Of a stretch of DNA of 55,391 bases, positions 19,551 through 29,166 are shown one piece after another. The notes beneath the pieces are model-generated. The model worked only from the letters and a program-made list of their open reading frames with translations. It did not search any database and was not told the DNA's origin. Position 1 is the stretch's first letter; every line of letters starts with the position of its first letter. A program made the translations under genes and the position numbers. This stretch comes from Modestobacter sp. DSM 44400 (GTDB lineage: Bacteria; Actinomycetota; Actinomycetes; Mycobacteriales; Geodermatophilaceae): the NCBI RefSeq assembly GCF_900107175.1, contig NZ_FNOZ01000026.1, positions 1 to 55,391 on the forward strand, in the 5' to 3' direction.

Positions 19551-20155
19551 CCACCCGGCTGCTGCTGGCCACCCGCAACCCCGGCAAGCTCGCCGAGCTC
19601 CAGCGGCTGCTGGCCACCGCCGTCCCGGGCGTGGAGGTGGTCGGCCTGCGTGACGTCCCGGAGTACCCGGAGGCGCCGGAGACCGGTGCGACCTTCGAGG
19701 AGAACGCGCTGCTCAAGGCGCGGGAGGCGGTCCGGTACACCGGGCTGCCGGCGGTGGCCGACGACTCCGGGATCACCGTCGACGCCCTCAACGGCATGCC
19801 GGGCGTGTTGTCGGCCCGCTGGTCGGGGCGGCACGGGGACGACGCGGCGAACACCGCGCTGCTGCTCGGCCAGCTCGCCGACGTTCCCGACGACCGGCGC
19901 GGTGGGGCCTTCGTCTGCGCGGCCGCGCTGGTCACCCCGGACGGCGCCGAGCACGTGCTGCAGCGGCAGTGGCGGGGCACCGTCGTCCGGGAGCCGCGCG
20001 GGACCAACGGCTTCGGCTACGACCCGGTGTTCGTGCCCGCCCGGCTGGACCGGACCTCGGCCGAGCTGGAACCGGCGGAGAAGGACGCCCGCAGCCACCG
20101 CGGCCAGGCGTTCGCCGCACTGGTGCCGGTGCTGGCCGAGGTGCTGGCGGACTGA
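19547..20155 (+). CDS. rdgB: XTP/dITP diphosphatase (RdgB/HAM1)
   Basis: A 202-residue enzyme that hydrolyses ITP and XTP to keep deaminated purines out of nucleic acids. Motifs: [18 protein letters not shown] at the N-terminus, [53 protein letters not shown] and [11 protein letters not shown]. The GTG overlaps the rph stop (GTGA), so the two are coupled. Confidence 0.96.
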   Translation: MTTRLLLATRNPGKLAELQRLLATAVPGVEVVGLRDVPEYPEAPETGATFEENALLKAREAVRYTGLPAVADDSGITVDALNGMPGVLSARWSGRHGDDAANTALLLGQLADVPDDRRGGAFVCAAALVTPDGAEHVLQRQWRGTVVREPRGTNGFGYDPVFVPARLDRTSAELEPAEKDARSHRGQAFAALVPVLAEVLAD

Positions 20156-20160
20156 CGGGC

Positions 20161-20793
20161 TCAGCGCGTCGCGGTCCAGCCGACGAACCACAGCGCGAAC
20201 GCCATGATCGAGGGTGGGAAGGCGAGCACCAGGAACGCGGCGAGCACCCGGTCGGCGCGCCAGTAGTTGCGCAGCCGCACGCCGGGGGCCCAGCCGCGCC
20301 GGGCGTCGCCGTTGAGCCCGCGCTGGGCGACGGCGGCCTCCTGCTCCGATGTCAGCGGCTTTGTGTGCGCTGCCTGCCAGGCCTCCACCCGCGCCCAGCC
20401 GGGTGCGACGCCGCAGACCAGTGCGAGGAGGGCGGCCCCGGCCAGCAGCGGCAGCAGGTTGCCGACCTCGAGAGCGACCAGCCCGGCCGCGGCGGCGCCG
20501 GCAGGGAAGCCGGCCACGGTGACCGCGCCGAGACAGAAGACCAGTGCGAAGGCCACCATCAGGATCAGGTAGCCGGGCAGCAGGGTGTCGTGCAGCGACT
20601 GGTCGGTGGCCAGCATGACGGCCACCTCGGTGACCAGCAGCCCCGAGCACGTCAGCAGCACCCGTCGCATCGGCACGTGCGGCGGGGTGGCCCCGCGTAC
20701 GGCCAGTGCGACCCGGGCCTCGGCGAAGCTCTCCGCCTCGGCCGACGACGCCCCGCTCCGGAGCGCGGCGAGCGGGTTGGCGACGTCGTTCAT
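20161..20793 (-). CDS. Membrane protein coupled to glycosyltransferase
   Basis: A 210-residue protein. After an N-terminal soluble part (MNDVANPLAALRSGASSAEA) come hydrophobic segments at about 43-62, 72-95, 100-125 and 185-205. No known family was recognised. Its ATG overlaps the stop of the glycosyltransferase (ATGA), so it probably acts with that enzyme in making or exporting a polysaccharide (inference). It converges on rdgB with only five bases between stops. Confidence 0.7.
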   Translation of the reverse strand: MNDVANPLAALRSGASSAEAESFAEARVALAVRGATPPHVPMRRVLLTCSGLLVTEVAVMLATDQSLHDTLLPGYLILMVAFALVFCLGAVTVAGFPAGAAAAGLVALEVGNLLPLLAGAALLALVCGVAPGWARVEAWQAAHTKPLTSEQEAAVAQRGLNGDARRGWAPGVRLRNYWRADRVLAAFLVLAFPPSIMAFALWFVGWTATR

Positions 20794-22292
20794 GCCTGCT
20801 CCTCGGAGCTCAGCCCGAGGCGGGACAGGCCGCCTGCGATGGCGGAGGGCCGGACGCCGTCCTGACGCTCGGCAGCGGCGTGCCGGCGGCCGGCGGACCA
20901 CGTGGTCGCGCTGTCCTCGGCGGGCACGGCCCCGCGGACCTCGACGGGCTCGGGCTGAACGTGGCTGGACAGCCCGTGGTTGGTCTTCTCCCAGTAGAAC
21001 GGCTTGGTGACCAGCTGCCAGGCGCCCTTGTAGGCCGCGATCGAGTGCAGCAGCCAGTAGATCGGCGAGAACAGGGCGAAGGGCACCAGCGCGTAGCTGC
21101 GGCGCTTGAATCCGGCCAGCAGCGACAAGTAGATGATCACGCCGTTGCCCAGCAGCAGGTTGCCCATGCTGACCGTCACCAGCCACGAGGGCAGGGTGCC
21201 GGTGAGCAGGCCCGGCCAGATCAGCTGGACGACGAACATCGCATAGAGCCATGGCGAGGCCAGGAACATCAACGGCGTACCGCCGATGAGCAGCGCGAAG
21301 CCGGCGGCCTGGCGGGGCCCGACGGCGCCCAACAACCGCCACGGGTGGCGGGTGTGCACCAGCACCGTCTGCATGTAGCCCTTGATCCAGCGACTGCGCT
21401 GGCGGATCCAGTTGCCGACGGCCATGTTGGCCTCTTCGTACGTCGTGGAGTTGACGACGGCGACGCGGTGCCCCTGGGCAGAGGCGCGGATGCCCAGGTC
21501 GGCGTCCTCGGTGACGTTGTAGGGGTCCCAGCCACCCAGGTCGCGCAGCATGTCGGTGCGGAAGTGGTTGCTGGTGCCGCCCAGCGGGATGGGCAGCCGT
21601 AGCTTGTCCAGCCCGGCGAGGGTGTAGTCGAACCAGGAGGAGTACTCCAGGGTGAACATGCGGGTGAGCAGGTTCTCCTTGGCGTTGAAGTAGTTCAGCG
21701 CCGCCTGCACGCACACCAGGTCGTCGCCACCCTTGCGGAAGGCGATGAGCGACTTCTTGAGCTGGTCGGCGTCCGGGCGGTCCTCGGCGTCGTAGATGAC
21801 GACGTACTCGCCGTGGGCGAACGCCAGCCCGACGTTGCAGGCACGCGGCTTGGTCTTCGGCATCGAGTGCGGCACCACGACGATGCGCACGAAGTCCGGC
21901 GGGGCGGCGGCCAGGGCAGCGGCCAGCGTCTCCGGGTCGTCCTCCTCCAGCAGGAGCAGGATCTCCAACTTCTCCCGCGGGTAGTCCAGGTCGGCCAGGT
22001 TGCGCATCAGCAGCCCGACGATCCCGGCCTCCTTGTAGACCGGCACGAGGATCGTGTAGACGGGCAGCTCGGTGTCGACGAGGGCGGCGACCTCGGCGTC
22101 GGTGACCTGCTCGACGGTTTCCCAGGCAGTCCCGACGGTGCTGATCAGCGCCTTGGCGCCCACGGCGAGGGCGACGGCGACGTTGATGGCGGCGACCAGC
22201 ACGAGCATGGTGGTGGAGAACCAGAGGACGGCGCAGATGAGCGTGCCGGCGGCCAGAACGGCGGCCAGCGCGATCTGCTGCCATACGAACAC
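20790..22292 (-). CDS. Membrane glycosyltransferase, GT2 family
   Basis: About 500 residues from GTG 22292. Two N-terminal membrane helices precede a GT-A domain: PVYTILVPVYKEAGIVGLLM, YDAEDRPDADQLKKS (nucleotide-sugar/metal Asp), NVTEDADLGIRA (catalytic Asp) and QRSRWIKGYMQT (the QxxRW box of processive enzymes). Several C-terminal helices follow. It resembles cellulose/hyaluronan synthase-like GT2 enzymes, so a cell-surface polysaccharide is likely. The start is uncertain because upstream sequence looks like debris of other genes. Confidence 0.85.
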   Translation of the reverse strand: MFVWQQIALAAVLAAGTLICAVLWFSTTMLVLVAAINVAVALAVGAKALISTVGTAWETVEQVTDAEVAALVDTELPVYTILVPVYKEAGIVGLLMRNLADLDYPREKLEILLLLEEDDPETLAAALAAAPPDFVRIVVVPHSMPKTKPRACNVGLAFAHGEYVVIYDAEDRPDADQLKKSLIAFRKGGDDLVCVQAALNYFNAKENLLTRMFTLEYSSWFDYTLAGLDKLRLPIPLGGTSNHFRTDMLRDLGGWDPYNVTEDADLGIRASAQGHRVAVVNSTTYEEANMAVGNWIRQRSRWIKGYMQTVLVHTRHPWRLLGAVGPRQAAGFALLIGGTPLMFLASPWLYAMFVVQLIWPGLLTGTLPSWLVTVSMGNLLLGNGVIIYLSLLAGFKRRSYALVPFALFSPIYWLLHSIAAYKGAWQLVTKPFYWEKTNHGLSSHVQPEPVEVRGAVPAEDSATTWSAGRRHAAAERQDGVRPSAIAGGLSRLGLSSEEQA

Positions 22293-22364
22293 GGTGGAGG
22301 CCGACTCGTCCGCACGGTGCTGGCTGCCGGTCCCGTCGTCCGCAGGGGTGCCCTGACCGCCCCG

Positions 22365-22505
22365 ATGAGCCTGACCGCCGCCGTGACCGACCACCTCGCG
22401 GTGACCGTCGCCCTGCCCTCGACCGCCGGGGACGCCTTCAAGCAGCAGGCCAGCGACCTGAGCCTGGTTTTCACCGCGACGCAGCGCGACGGCGCCCCGG
22501 TCGGA
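22365..22505 (+). pseudogene. Fragment of a TasA/camelysin-like surface protein
   Basis: In one forward frame this stretch reads MSLTAAVTDHLAVTVALPST, then AGDAFKQQASDLSLVFTATQ and RDGAPV. The pattern LPSTAG-x-F followed by S-x-x-S-x-x-FTATQR is the C-terminal part of SipW-dependent TasA/CalY-type proteins. No signal peptide, no N-terminal part and no sipW gene are present. It lies just upstream of the glycosyltransferase start on the other strand. Confidence 0.45.
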
Positions 22506-22523
22506 CGCCGGCACGGGCGGGGC

Positions 22524-22676
22524 TCAGCCCCCGCCCGGGGCGGCGATCGGCCGGCCCGCCGTCAGTGCCTCGGGGAGGCCGGGGTCCAGGGCCGTGAAGG
22601 CCACGTCGGGCTCGGCTCCCATGGCGCGTTCCGGGCGGAGTGCGGCAAGCAGGTCGACCTCGTCGTGGGCGACTGG
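22524..22676 (-). pseudogene. Possible C-terminal remnant of an unknown protein
   Basis: On the minus strand, after a TAG at 22677-22679, the frame reads VAHDEVDLLAALRPERAMGA, then EPDVAFTALDPGLPEALTAG and PIAAPGGG before TGA. Composition is protein-like, but no good start or family match exists. It lies beside the TasA-like fragment in a 535-base zone (22293-22827) that looks like gene debris. Confidence 0.3.
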
Positions 22677-22827
22677 CTACCGGAGGGCGGCGCGGAGGAG
22701 ACGCCTGCCCGGTGTACAGCCGGGGCACCGGGTCGCCCAGGGCCTGAGCAGACGCCCGACGGGTCGCCACTACGGTCAGCGGCAGACCGGCCGTGCCCAG
22801 CGACCGGCGGGTCCGGGAGGAGGGTCG

Positions 22828-23076
22828 ATGGCGAACCTGGAGTCCCTGCGCCGATTCGGCCTGGTCCTGGAGATGGCCGAGGCGGCCGGCGACGGCGACT
22901 GGGCGGCCTGGGTCAAGGTGCTCGGTGGCCTGGACGAGGACACCCGGGCCGACGTGGTCCGCCAGTCGTCGCTGGTCATCGCCCTGCTCTGCGAGCGGGA
23001 AGCGGAACGCCGGGGGATCACCCGGGACCAGTTCCTGGCCCAGTTCCGTGCCGAGGCCATGGAGCAGCTCAGCTGA
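22828..23076 (+). CDS. Small soluble protein, function unknown
   Basis: An 82-residue product beginning MANLESLRRFGLVLEMAEAA. It is helical, mixed-charge and contains WAAWVKVLGGLDEDTRADVV and REAERRGITRDQFLAQFR. A GGAGGAGGG purine run ends 3-4 bases before ATG 22828 and supports the start. It lies directly upstream of a tRNA gene on the opposite strand. No family was recognised. Confidence 0.6.
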   Translation: MANLESLRRFGLVLEMAEAAGDGDWAAWVKVLGGLDEDTRADVVRQSSLVIALLCEREAERRGITRDQFLAQFRAEAMEQLS

Positions 23077-23094
23077 CCAGGACTGCTCCTGCTG

Positions 23095-23175
23095 TGCGGG
23101 AGGCGGGATTCGAACCCGCACGCCCGAAGGCACCAGATCCTAAGTCTGGCGTGGCTGCCGTTACACCACTCCCGC
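23095..23175 (-). tRNA. tRNA-Leu (anticodon UAG)
   Basis: On the minus strand the gene starts GCGGGAG at 23175 and ends CTCCCGC plus discriminator A at 23095, giving a perfect 7-bp acceptor stem. The anticodon arm is CCAGA-CTTAGGA-TCTGG with anticodon TAG. The T arm reads GCGGGTTCGAATCCCGC, and a variable arm (TGCCTTCGGGCG) fits the class II structure of tRNA-Leu. CCA is not encoded. Confidence 0.93.
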
Positions 23176-23241
23176 GCGGTCGCCGAGTCTAGGAGGACGG
23201 CCGCCCGGCCGTCTCGGCGCCGATCTGGCAGGCTGTCGCCC

Positions 23242-23508
23242 GTGCCGCGCAGCCCCGAGCAGATCCAGCAGGAGATCGACGCCGCCCGTGAGTCCCTCGC
23301 GGCCACCTTGGACGAGCTGTCCTACCGGGGGAGCCCCAAGCGGCTGACCGCGCAGGGCAAGGCCGCCGCGCTGGCCTTTCTGCAGAGCCCGCCCGGGACC
23401 GCCCTGATCGGCGCCGTCGGCCTGACCATGGCCCTGGTGGTCGCGCTCAAGGTCAAGCACAGCCGCGATCGCAAGTCCGTGCGCGCCACCACCACCCGCC
23501 GCCGCTAG
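23242..23508 (+). CDS. DUF3618 domain protein
   Basis: An 88-residue protein. MPRSPEQIQQEIDAARESLA and ATLDELSYRGSPKRL form the DUF3618 helical hairpin, followed by one membrane segment (about 52-70, TALIGAVGLTMALVVALKV) and a basic tail (KHSRDRKSVRATTTRRR). Relatives are single-pass membrane proteins, often beside phage-shock-like or DUF1469 proteins, with unknown role. GTG start at 23242. Confidence 0.85.
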   Translation: MPRSPEQIQQEIDAARESLAATLDELSYRGSPKRLTAQGKAAALAFLQSPPGTALIGAVGLTMALVVALKVKHSRDRKSVRATTTRRR

Positions 23509-23532
23509 GAGCACGTCGAGTGGCAGCTCAGC

Positions 23533-24030
23533 GTGAACATCCGGTTGAGCGTCCACGCTGACGTGTCTCTCGACGCCCCGGCCGTGATCAGGCCGGCCGT
23601 GGCGCACGACGCCGACGCGATCACCGAGGTCTTCCTCGCCTCGCGGGCGACGGCCATGCCGTGGCTGCCCGACCTGCACACCGACGCGGAGACCCGCTGG
23701 TGGGTGGAGCACGTCGTCCTCGCCGAGTGCACCACCTGGCTGGCCACCGACCCCGATGGCTCGGTCGTCGGCTTCGCCGCCCGGCGCGGCAGCCTCCTCG
23801 AGCACCTCTACCTGCGTCCCGACCGGCGCCGGCAGGGGATCGGCGGGCTGCTGTTGGACCAGCTCCGCGCCGAGCGCTCCGACGGCCTGACCTTGCACGT
23901 CTTCGCCCGCAACACCGCTGCCCGCGCCTTCTACGAGCGCGCCGGCGCCCGGGTGCTCGCCACCGGCGACGGCAGCGCCAACGAGGAGGGCCTGCCCGAC
24001 GTCACTTACGGCTGGACGCCGCAGACCTGA
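23533..24030 (+). CDS. GNAT-family N-acetyltransferase
   Basis: A 165-residue GNAT protein. The acetyl-CoA pyrophosphate loop is LYLRPDRRRQGIGGLLLDQL (about 95-115), followed by FARNTAARAFYERAGARVLA (about 122-141), the usual final motif. The start contains VIRPAVAHDADAITEVFLAS. The substrate cannot be inferred. The start may be GTG 23533 or a later codon. Confidence 0.85.
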   Translation: MNIRLSVHADVSLDAPAVIRPAVAHDADAITEVFLASRATAMPWLPDLHTDAETRWWVEHVVLAECTTWLATDPDGSVVGFAARRGSLLEHLYLRPDRRRQGIGGLLLDQLRAERSDGLTLHVFARNTAARAFYERAGARVLATGDGSANEEGLPDVTYGWTPQT

Positions 24031-24052
24031 GTCGCAGGCGCACACTCGCGGC

Positions 24053-24550
24053 ATGCCCGCCCCGCGCCCCGATCCGGTCGGCCACGGCCAGGAGTCCGTC
24101 TGGGACTACCCGCGCCCGCCCTCGGCGGAGGGAACCGGCCGCCGCGTCGAGATCGTCCTCGGCGGCCGCGTCGTCGCCCGCACCGACCGCGCCGTCCGGG
24201 TCTGCGAGACCAGCCACCCACCGGTCTACTACGTGCCCTCCGAAGACGTCGTCGCCGGGGTGCTGCAGCGCGGCGAGGGTGCCTCGTGGTGCGAGTGGAA
24301 GGGGACGGCGACCTACTGGGACGCCGTCGTCGACGGGGAGCGTCACCGGAGCGTGGGCTGGTCCTACGAGCGGCCGACCGCCGGCTACGAGCACCTGCGC
24401 GGTGCCGTCGCCTTCTACCCGAGCCGGGTCGACTCGGCGACGGTCGACGGCGAACCGGTGCGCGCTCAGGCCGGCGATTTCTACGGCGGCTGGATCACTG
24501 CTGACGTGGTGGGTCCCTTCAAGGGTGAGCCCGGCTCCCGCGGGTGGTGA
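24053..24550 (+). CDS. DUF427 domain protein
   Basis: A 165-residue protein of the DUF427 beta-barrel family. It shows SVWDYPRPPSAEG, GGRVVARTDRAVRVCETSHP, PVYYVPSEDVV, CEWKGTATYWDAVVDGERHR and AVAFYPSRVD. Function is unknown. It lies just upstream of the CsoR box and is probably independent of the copper genes. Confidence 0.88.
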   Translation: MPAPRPDPVGHGQESVWDYPRPPSAEGTGRRVEIVLGGRVVARTDRAVRVCETSHPPVYYVPSEDVVAGVLQRGEGASWCEWKGTATYWDAVVDGERHRSVGWSYERPTAGYEHLRGAVAFYPSRVDSATVDGEPVRAQAGDFYGGWITADVVGPFKGEPGSRGW

Positions 24551-24553
24551 CTC

Positions 24554-24570
24554 GTACCCCCTAGGGGTAT
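24554..24570. promoter_or_regulatory. CsoR-type copper operator
   Basis: GTACCCCCTAGGGGTAT lies 11 bases before the csoR ATG, centred on the palindrome CCCCTAGGGG (24558-24567). It matches the pseudo-inverted repeat bound by CsoR repressors. Copper binding to CsoR should release it and induce csoR-copZ-copA. Confidence 0.85.
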
Positions 24571-24580
24571 CGTTCAGGTC

Positions 24581-24874
24581 ATGACGGGCTACGCCGGCAA
24601 CAAGGACCAGGTGCTCGCGCGCCTCAAGCGGGTCGAGGGCCAGGTGCGCGGCATCGCCCGGATGGTCGAGGACGACACGTACTGCATCGACGTCCTGACC
24701 CAGGTCTCGGCGGCGACCAAGGCGCTGCAAGCGGTCGCCCTGGGCCTGCTCGACGACCACCTCGGGCACTGCGTGCGCGACGCCGTCGCCAGCAGCACCG
24801 ATGACGACGGGGCCGCCGCCGGCGCCAAGATCGCCGAGGCGTCCGCCGCCATCGCGCGGCTCGTCCGTTCCTGA
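24581..24874 (+). CDS. csoR: Copper-sensing repressor CsoR
   Basis: A 97-residue all-helical repressor of the CsoR/RcnR family. [20 protein letters not shown] is the N-terminal helix. The Cu(I) ligand set Cys-His-Cys is seen in DDTYCIDVL and [12 protein letters not shown] (W-X-Y-Z fingerprint C-H-C). It controls its own operon through the box just upstream and heads a three-gene copper operon. Confidence 0.94.
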   Translation: MTGYAGNKDQVLARLKRVEGQVRGIARMVEDDTYCIDVLTQVSAATKALQAVALGLLDDHLGHCVRDAVASSTDDDGAAAGAKIAEASAAIARLVRS

Positions 24875-24898
24875 CCCCACTCAACGAGGAGTTCCCCC

Positions 24899-25105
24899 GT
24901 GCAGACCCAGACCTACGTCGTCACCGGCATGACCTGCCAGCACTGCGTCACCTCCGTCACCGAGGAGGTCGGCGAACTGGACGGCGTCACCTCGGTCGAC
25001 GTCGACCTGGACTCCGGTCGCCTGCAGGTGACCGGACAGGACGTGACCGCCGAGCAGGTGCAGGCCGCCGTCGCCGAGGCGGGCTACTCGGCCGACCCGG
25101 CATGA
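24899..25105 (+). CDS. copZ: Copper chaperone CopZ (HMA domain)
   Basis: A 68-residue ferredoxin-like HMA protein with the Cu(I) site MTCQHC (about 11-16) in [20 protein letters not shown]. It should hand Cu(I) to the CopA pump next to it. An ACGAGGAG ribosome-binding site precedes GTG 24899. Its stop overlaps the copA ATG. Confidence 0.93.
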   Translation: MQTQTYVVTGMTCQHCVTSVTEEVGELDGVTSVDVDLDSGRLQVTGQDVTAEQVQAAVAEAGYSADPA

Positions 25106-27339
25106 GCGCAGAGCCACAGACGTCCGCGGCCGGCGAGTCGACCGCGCTGGACGAGGTGCGGCTCGACATCACCGGCATGACCTGCGCCAGCTGCGCGAAC
25201 CGGATCGAGCGCAAGCTCAACAAGCTCGACGGCGTACAGGCCAGCGTCAACTACGCCACCGAGGCGGCCACCGTCCGCTTCGACCCGGCGCGAGTCGACA
25301 CCGACCGGCTGCTGGCCACGGTCTCGGCGACCGGCTACTCCGCCGCGCTCCCCGCTCCGCCGGCCGCCGACGAGCCGGCGAGCGCCGCCGACCCGGACGC
25401 GCCGCTGCGGCAGCGGCTCCTGGTCAGCGCCGCGCTGGCGCTGCCGGTGGTCGTGCTGTCCATGGTCCCGGCGCTGCAGTTCGACAACTGGCAGTGGCTG
25501 GCCCTCACGCTGGCCAGTCCGGTCGCGGTCTGGGGGGCCTGGCCGTTCCACCGCGCCGCCGTCGTCAACGCCCGGCACGGTGCCAGCACGATGGACACCC
25601 TGGTCTCGATCGGCATCACCGCGGCCTACCTCTGGTCGCTGTGGGCGTTGTTCATCGGCGACGCCGGCCTGCCGGGGATGCGGATGTCCTTCTCGCTGCT
25701 GGCCGCCCAGGGGTCCGGCTCCGACGAGCTGTACCTCGAGGTCGCCTCCGCGGTGACCGTCTTCCTGCTGGCCGGCCGCTACGCCGAGGCCCGCGCCAGG
25801 CGGCGCTCCGGCGCGGCACTGGAGGCGCTGCTCGCCCTGGGCGCCAAGGACGCCACCGTGCTGCGCGACGGCCGCGAGGTGCCGGTACCGATCGACCAGT
25901 TGCGCGTCGGTGACCAGTTCGTCGTCCGACCGGGGGAGAAGGTCGCCACCGACGGCGTCGTCGTCAGCGGCCGGTCGGCCGTCGACCTGTCGATGCTCAC
26001 CGGCGAGAGCGTGCCGGTGGAGGTCGCCGCCGGCGACCGGGTCACCGGCGCCACCGTCAACGTGGGCGGCCGGCTCGTCGTCGCCGCCGACCGGGTCGGC
26101 AGCGAGACGACGCTGGCCCAGCTCGGCCGGCTGGTCACCGCCGCACAGAGCGGCAAGGCCCCGGTGCAGCGGCTGGCCGACCGGGTCTCGGCGGTGTTCG
26201 TCCCCGCCGTCCTGGCCATCGCCGTCCTCACCCTGGCGGGCTGGCTGCTGACCACCGGCGACGCCACCGCCGCCTTCACCGCGGCCGTCGCCGTCCTGGT
26301 CATCGCCTGCCCGTGCGCCCTCGGGCTGGCCACCCCGACCGCGTTGCTGGTCGGCACCGGCCGCGGCGCCCAGCTCGGCGTGCTCATCAAGGGCCCCGAG
26401 GTGCTGGAGAGCACCCGCACGGTCGACACCGTCGTGCTCGACAAGACCGGCACGGTCACCACCGCGCAGATGAGCGTGGTGGAGGTCTCCGGCCACCCCG
26501 ACACGCTGCGCCTGGCCGCGGCCGTCGAGGCCGGGTCCGAACACCCGATCGCCCGGGCCGTGGTGGCCGCCGTCGAGGGCCCGCTGCCCCCGGTCGAGCA
26601 CTTCGTCAGCCAGGCCGGACAGGGCGTCAGCGGCCGGGTGGACGGGCACGACGTGGTGATCGGCGCCCGCGGCGACCTGCCGGTGTCTGGCGAGCTCGCC
26701 GCCGTCGTGCAGGCCGCGGAGGCCGCCGGCCGCACCGCCGTCCAGGTCGCCTGGGACGGCGAGGTGCGCGGTGTCCTGGTCGTCGCCGACACCGTGAAGC
26801 CCAGCAGCGCCGGCGCGATCCGGCGGTTGCGCGCCCTCGGCCTGTCCCCGGTGCTGGTGACCGGCGACAACCCCGGGGCGGCCGCGGCGGTCGCCCGCGA
26901 GGTCGGGCTCGACCCCGACCGCGGCGAGGTGATCGCCGGTGTGCTGCCGGCCGGCAAGGTGGACGTCGTGGCGCGCCTGCAGGCGCAGGGCCGGGTTGTG
27001 GCCATGGTCGGGGACGGCGTGAACGACGCGCCCGCCCTCGCCCAGGCCGACCTCGGACTGGCGATGGGCTCGGGGACCGACGTGGCGATCGAGGCCGGCG
27101 ACCTGACCCTGGTGCGCGCCGACCTGGACGCTGCCGTCGACGCGATCCGGCTGTCCCGGCGCACCCTGGCGGTCATCAAGGGGAACCTGTTCTGGGCGTT
27201 CGCCTACAACGTGGCGCTGGTCCCGCTGGCAGCGCTGGGCTTCCTGAACCCGTTGCTCGCCGGGCTGGCGATGGCGGCGTCCTCGGTGCTGGTGGTCAGC
27301 AACAGCCTGCGGCTGCGCCGGTTCCAGCCCGGGCGCTGA
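25102..27339 (+). CDS. copA: Cu(I)-exporting P1B-type ATPase
   Basis: A 745-residue copper efflux pump. One N-terminal HMA domain ([14 protein letters not shown], about 18-31) precedes eight predicted helices. The transport motif CPC is in [19 protein letters not shown] (about 400), phosphorylation Asp in [12 protein letters not shown] (about 449), SEHPIARAV carries the P1B HP motif, and [20 protein letters not shown] ends the P domain. The actuator TGES is in [10 protein letters not shown]. It is the last gene of csoR-copZ-copA. Confidence 0.95.
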   Translation: MSAEPQTSAAGESTALDEVRLDITGMTCASCANRIERKLNKLDGVQASVNYATEAATVRFDPARVDTDRLLATVSATGYSAALPAPPAADEPASAADPDAPLRQRLLVSAALALPVVVLSMVPALQFDNWQWLALTLASPVAVWGAWPFHRAAVVNARHGASTMDTLVSIGITAAYLWSLWALFIGDAGLPGMRMSFSLLAAQGSGSDELYLEVASAVTVFLLAGRYAEARARRRSGAALEALLALGAKDATVLRDGREVPVPIDQLRVGDQFVVRPGEKVATDGVVVSGRSAVDLSMLTGESVPVEVAAGDRVTGATVNVGGRLVVAADRVGSETTLAQLGRLVTAAQSGKAPVQRLADRVSAVFVPAVLAIAVLTLAGWLLTTGDATAAFTAAVAVLVIACPCALGLATPTALLVGTGRGAQLGVLIKGPEVLESTRTVDTVVLDKTGTVTTAQMSVVEVSGHPDTLRLAAAVEAGSEHPIARAVVAAVEGPLPPVEHFVSQAGQGVSGRVDGHDVVIGARGDLPVSGELAAVVQAAEAAGRTAVQVAWDGEVRGVLVVADTVKPSSAGAIRRLRALGLSPVLVTGDNPGAAAAVAREVGLDPDRGEVIAGVLPAGKVDVVARLQAQGRVVAMVGDGVNDAPALAQADLGLAMGSGTDVAIEAGDLTLVRADLDAAVDAIRLSRRTLAVIKGNLFWAFAYNVALVPLAALGFLNPLLAGLAMAASSVLVVSNSLRLRRFQPGR

Positions 27340-27352
27340 GCAGCGCGGGGGT

Positions 27353-27979
27353 TCAGTGCCCGACGGCGCAGCCGGCCTGCACCAGTGGCAGGACGACGTC
27401 GGTGAGCACCTCGTCGGCGTAGGCGTGGTCAACCGGCTGGTCGCTGAACAGCCACCTCTGCAGGATCGGCGCCGAGGCGCTGGAGGCGACGGCGGTGTCG
27501 ACCACCCCGGGGCGAACCTCGCCACGCTCCTCGGCCTGCGCCCACACGGTGCGGAAGGACGTGCTCCAGTAGCCCATCGGGCCCTGCTGGAAAGCCTCGC
27601 GCAGCTCCGGCTCGTGCGGGAACGCCGACAGCAGGGACAGCGTGGCGGCGCCCAGCGGCCCGTTGACCGCGGCGACCATCCAGTGCAGCAGAATCCGCAG
27701 GTCCTCCGCCAGCGACCCGGTGTCCGGGGGAACGCCGAGGTCCGCGCCGAGTGAGGACACCGCGTCCGCGACCAGCTGCGACCTGGTGCGCCAGCGGCGG
27801 TAGATCGTCGCCTTGCCCACCCCGGCCTCGGCCGTCACGGCGTCCATGGTCAGGCCCGCGTACCCGGAGTCGGCCAGCACCTTCAGGGTCGCCGCGCGGA
27901 TCGCGGCGTCCCGACTCGGGTCGCGCGGCCGGCCGCCCCGACCGGACGGCGCGGACCCGGCTGGCGGAGGGGGAAGCAC
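27353..27979 (-). CDS. TetR-family regulator
   Basis: A 208-residue repressor. The HTH is in LTMDAVTAEAGVGKATIYRR (about 42-61), preceded by RDAAIRAATLKVLADSGYAG. The C-terminal ligand domain resembles the TetR_C_11 type. It is convergent with copA, and divergent from the EAL gene with about 100 bases between starts, so it may control itself or that gene. The ligand is unknown. Confidence 0.88.
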   Translation of the reverse strand: MLPPPPAGSAPSGRGGRPRDPSRDAAIRAATLKVLADSGYAGLTMDAVTAEAGVGKATIYRRWRTRSQLVADAVSSLGADLGVPPDTGSLAEDLRILLHWMVAAVNGPLGAATLSLLSAFPHEPELREAFQQGPMGYWSTSFRTVWAQAEERGEVRPGVVDTAVASSASAPILQRWLFSDQPVDHAYADEVLTDVVLPLVQAGCAVGH

Positions 27980-28083
27980 GCGGCAGATCGTAGACAGTGA
28001 TCTTCGTGCGCGTCGGTGCCGACGTGTGCCCAGCTCCCGCGCGCCTGGCCGGGGGGCGGCCGGGCGTCGGTCATCCTGCTGGG

Positions 28084-29166
28084 ATGAGAGGTGCCGTCGA
28101 CGTCGTCCGCCCCTCCTGGGACACCCCGGAGCGCGCCACCCGGCTGCTGCTGGCCAGCACGCTCGAGCATGTGCTCCCCACCATCGCCCGGGCGGCCAAC
28201 ACGCTGCACCTGGACGTCTACGCCGACCCCGGGCTGCTGGAGGTCGTCGACCCCGAGCCCGACGGCCGGCGACTGTCCCGCCTGCTCCAGCGGCTGGCCC
28301 GCGAGCTGACCATCGCCGAGACCGAGGCGGTGCGGGTCGCTGCCGACCCGCCCGACGACGCCGTCGCGCTCGCCACCCGGCTGCTCACCGCCCCCTCGCT
28401 GGCCGTCGAGCTCGCCCGCCGGGGCGTGACGGTGGAGGTCGGGGTCCTCGCCGACGCCGAGCTCTGGCCGGTCTACCAGCCGATCGTCTCGCTGGCCGAC
28501 GGCGCCGTCGTCGCCCACGAGGCCCTGCTCCGCGGCCGGGCCGACGGGCGGGAGATCGGCGGCGGGGACCTGTTCTTCCTGGCCGAGTCGGCCGGCTGGC
28601 TGCCCCGGCTGGACCGCATCGCCCGAGAGGCGGCGATCCGCGGCGCGGCCGGCTGGCTGGGCGGCGCGGACCTCTACGTCAACAGCAACCCCGCGGCGGT
28701 GTACCGCCCGCAGGTCTGCCTGGCCGGCACCGAGCGCGCCGTGCACGACAGCGGCCTGTCCCCGGAGCAGCTGGTCTTCGAGGTCGTCGAGTCGCACGCC
28801 ATCACCGACCGCGGGCACCTGCTGTCGGTGCTGGAGCATCATCGGTCGCTGGGCTGGCGGGTCGCGCTGGACGACGTCGGCGCCGGCTGGTCGAGCCTGG
28901 CGCTGGTGTCCGCCGTCCGGCCCGACGTGGTGAAGCTGGACAAGGAGCTCGTCGCCCGGCTGACCGACGCCGGCCCCCGGGCGGTCGCCCGCTCGGTGAT
29001 CAGCCTGGCCCACGGGCTGGGCGCGGTGGTCGTCGCCGAGGGCGTGGAGTCCGAGCGGGTGGCCGACGAGGTGCTGGAGTTGGGCGCCGACCTCGGGCAG
29101 GGCTGGTTCTTCGGCCGCCCGGTGCGGCCCGAGCCTGAGGTCGAGCAGGAGCTCACCTTCGCCTGA
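28084..29166 (+). CDS. EAL-domain cyclic-di-GMP phosphodiesterase
   Basis: A 360-residue protein. About 120 N-terminal residues of unknown type precede an EAL domain starting ELWPVYQPIVSLADGAVVAH. Catalytic residues look intact: EALLRG, NSNPAAVY, FEVVES, LDDVGAGWSS (usual DDFGxG with Phe to Val), KLDKELV and VVAEGVESERVADEV. Hydrolysis of c-di-GMP to pGpG is therefore plausible. There is no GGDEF domain and no membrane segment, so it is a cytosolic enzyme. ATG 28084 is the best start. Confidence 0.88.
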   Translation: MRGAVDVVRPSWDTPERATRLLLASTLEHVLPTIARAANTLHLDVYADPGLLEVVDPEPDGRRLSRLLQRLARELTIAETEAVRVAADPPDDAVALATRLLTAPSLAVELARRGVTVEVGVLADAELWPVYQPIVSLADGAVVAHEALLRGRADGREIGGGDLFFLAESAGWLPRLDRIAREAAIRGAAGWLGGADLYVNSNPAAVYRPQVCLAGTERAVHDSGLSPEQLVFEVVESHAITDRGHLLSVLEHHRSLGWRVALDDVGAGWSSLALVSAVRPDVVKLDKELVARLTDAGPRAVARSVISLAHGLGAVVVAEGVESERVADEVLELGADLGQGWFFGRPVRPEPEVEQELTFA

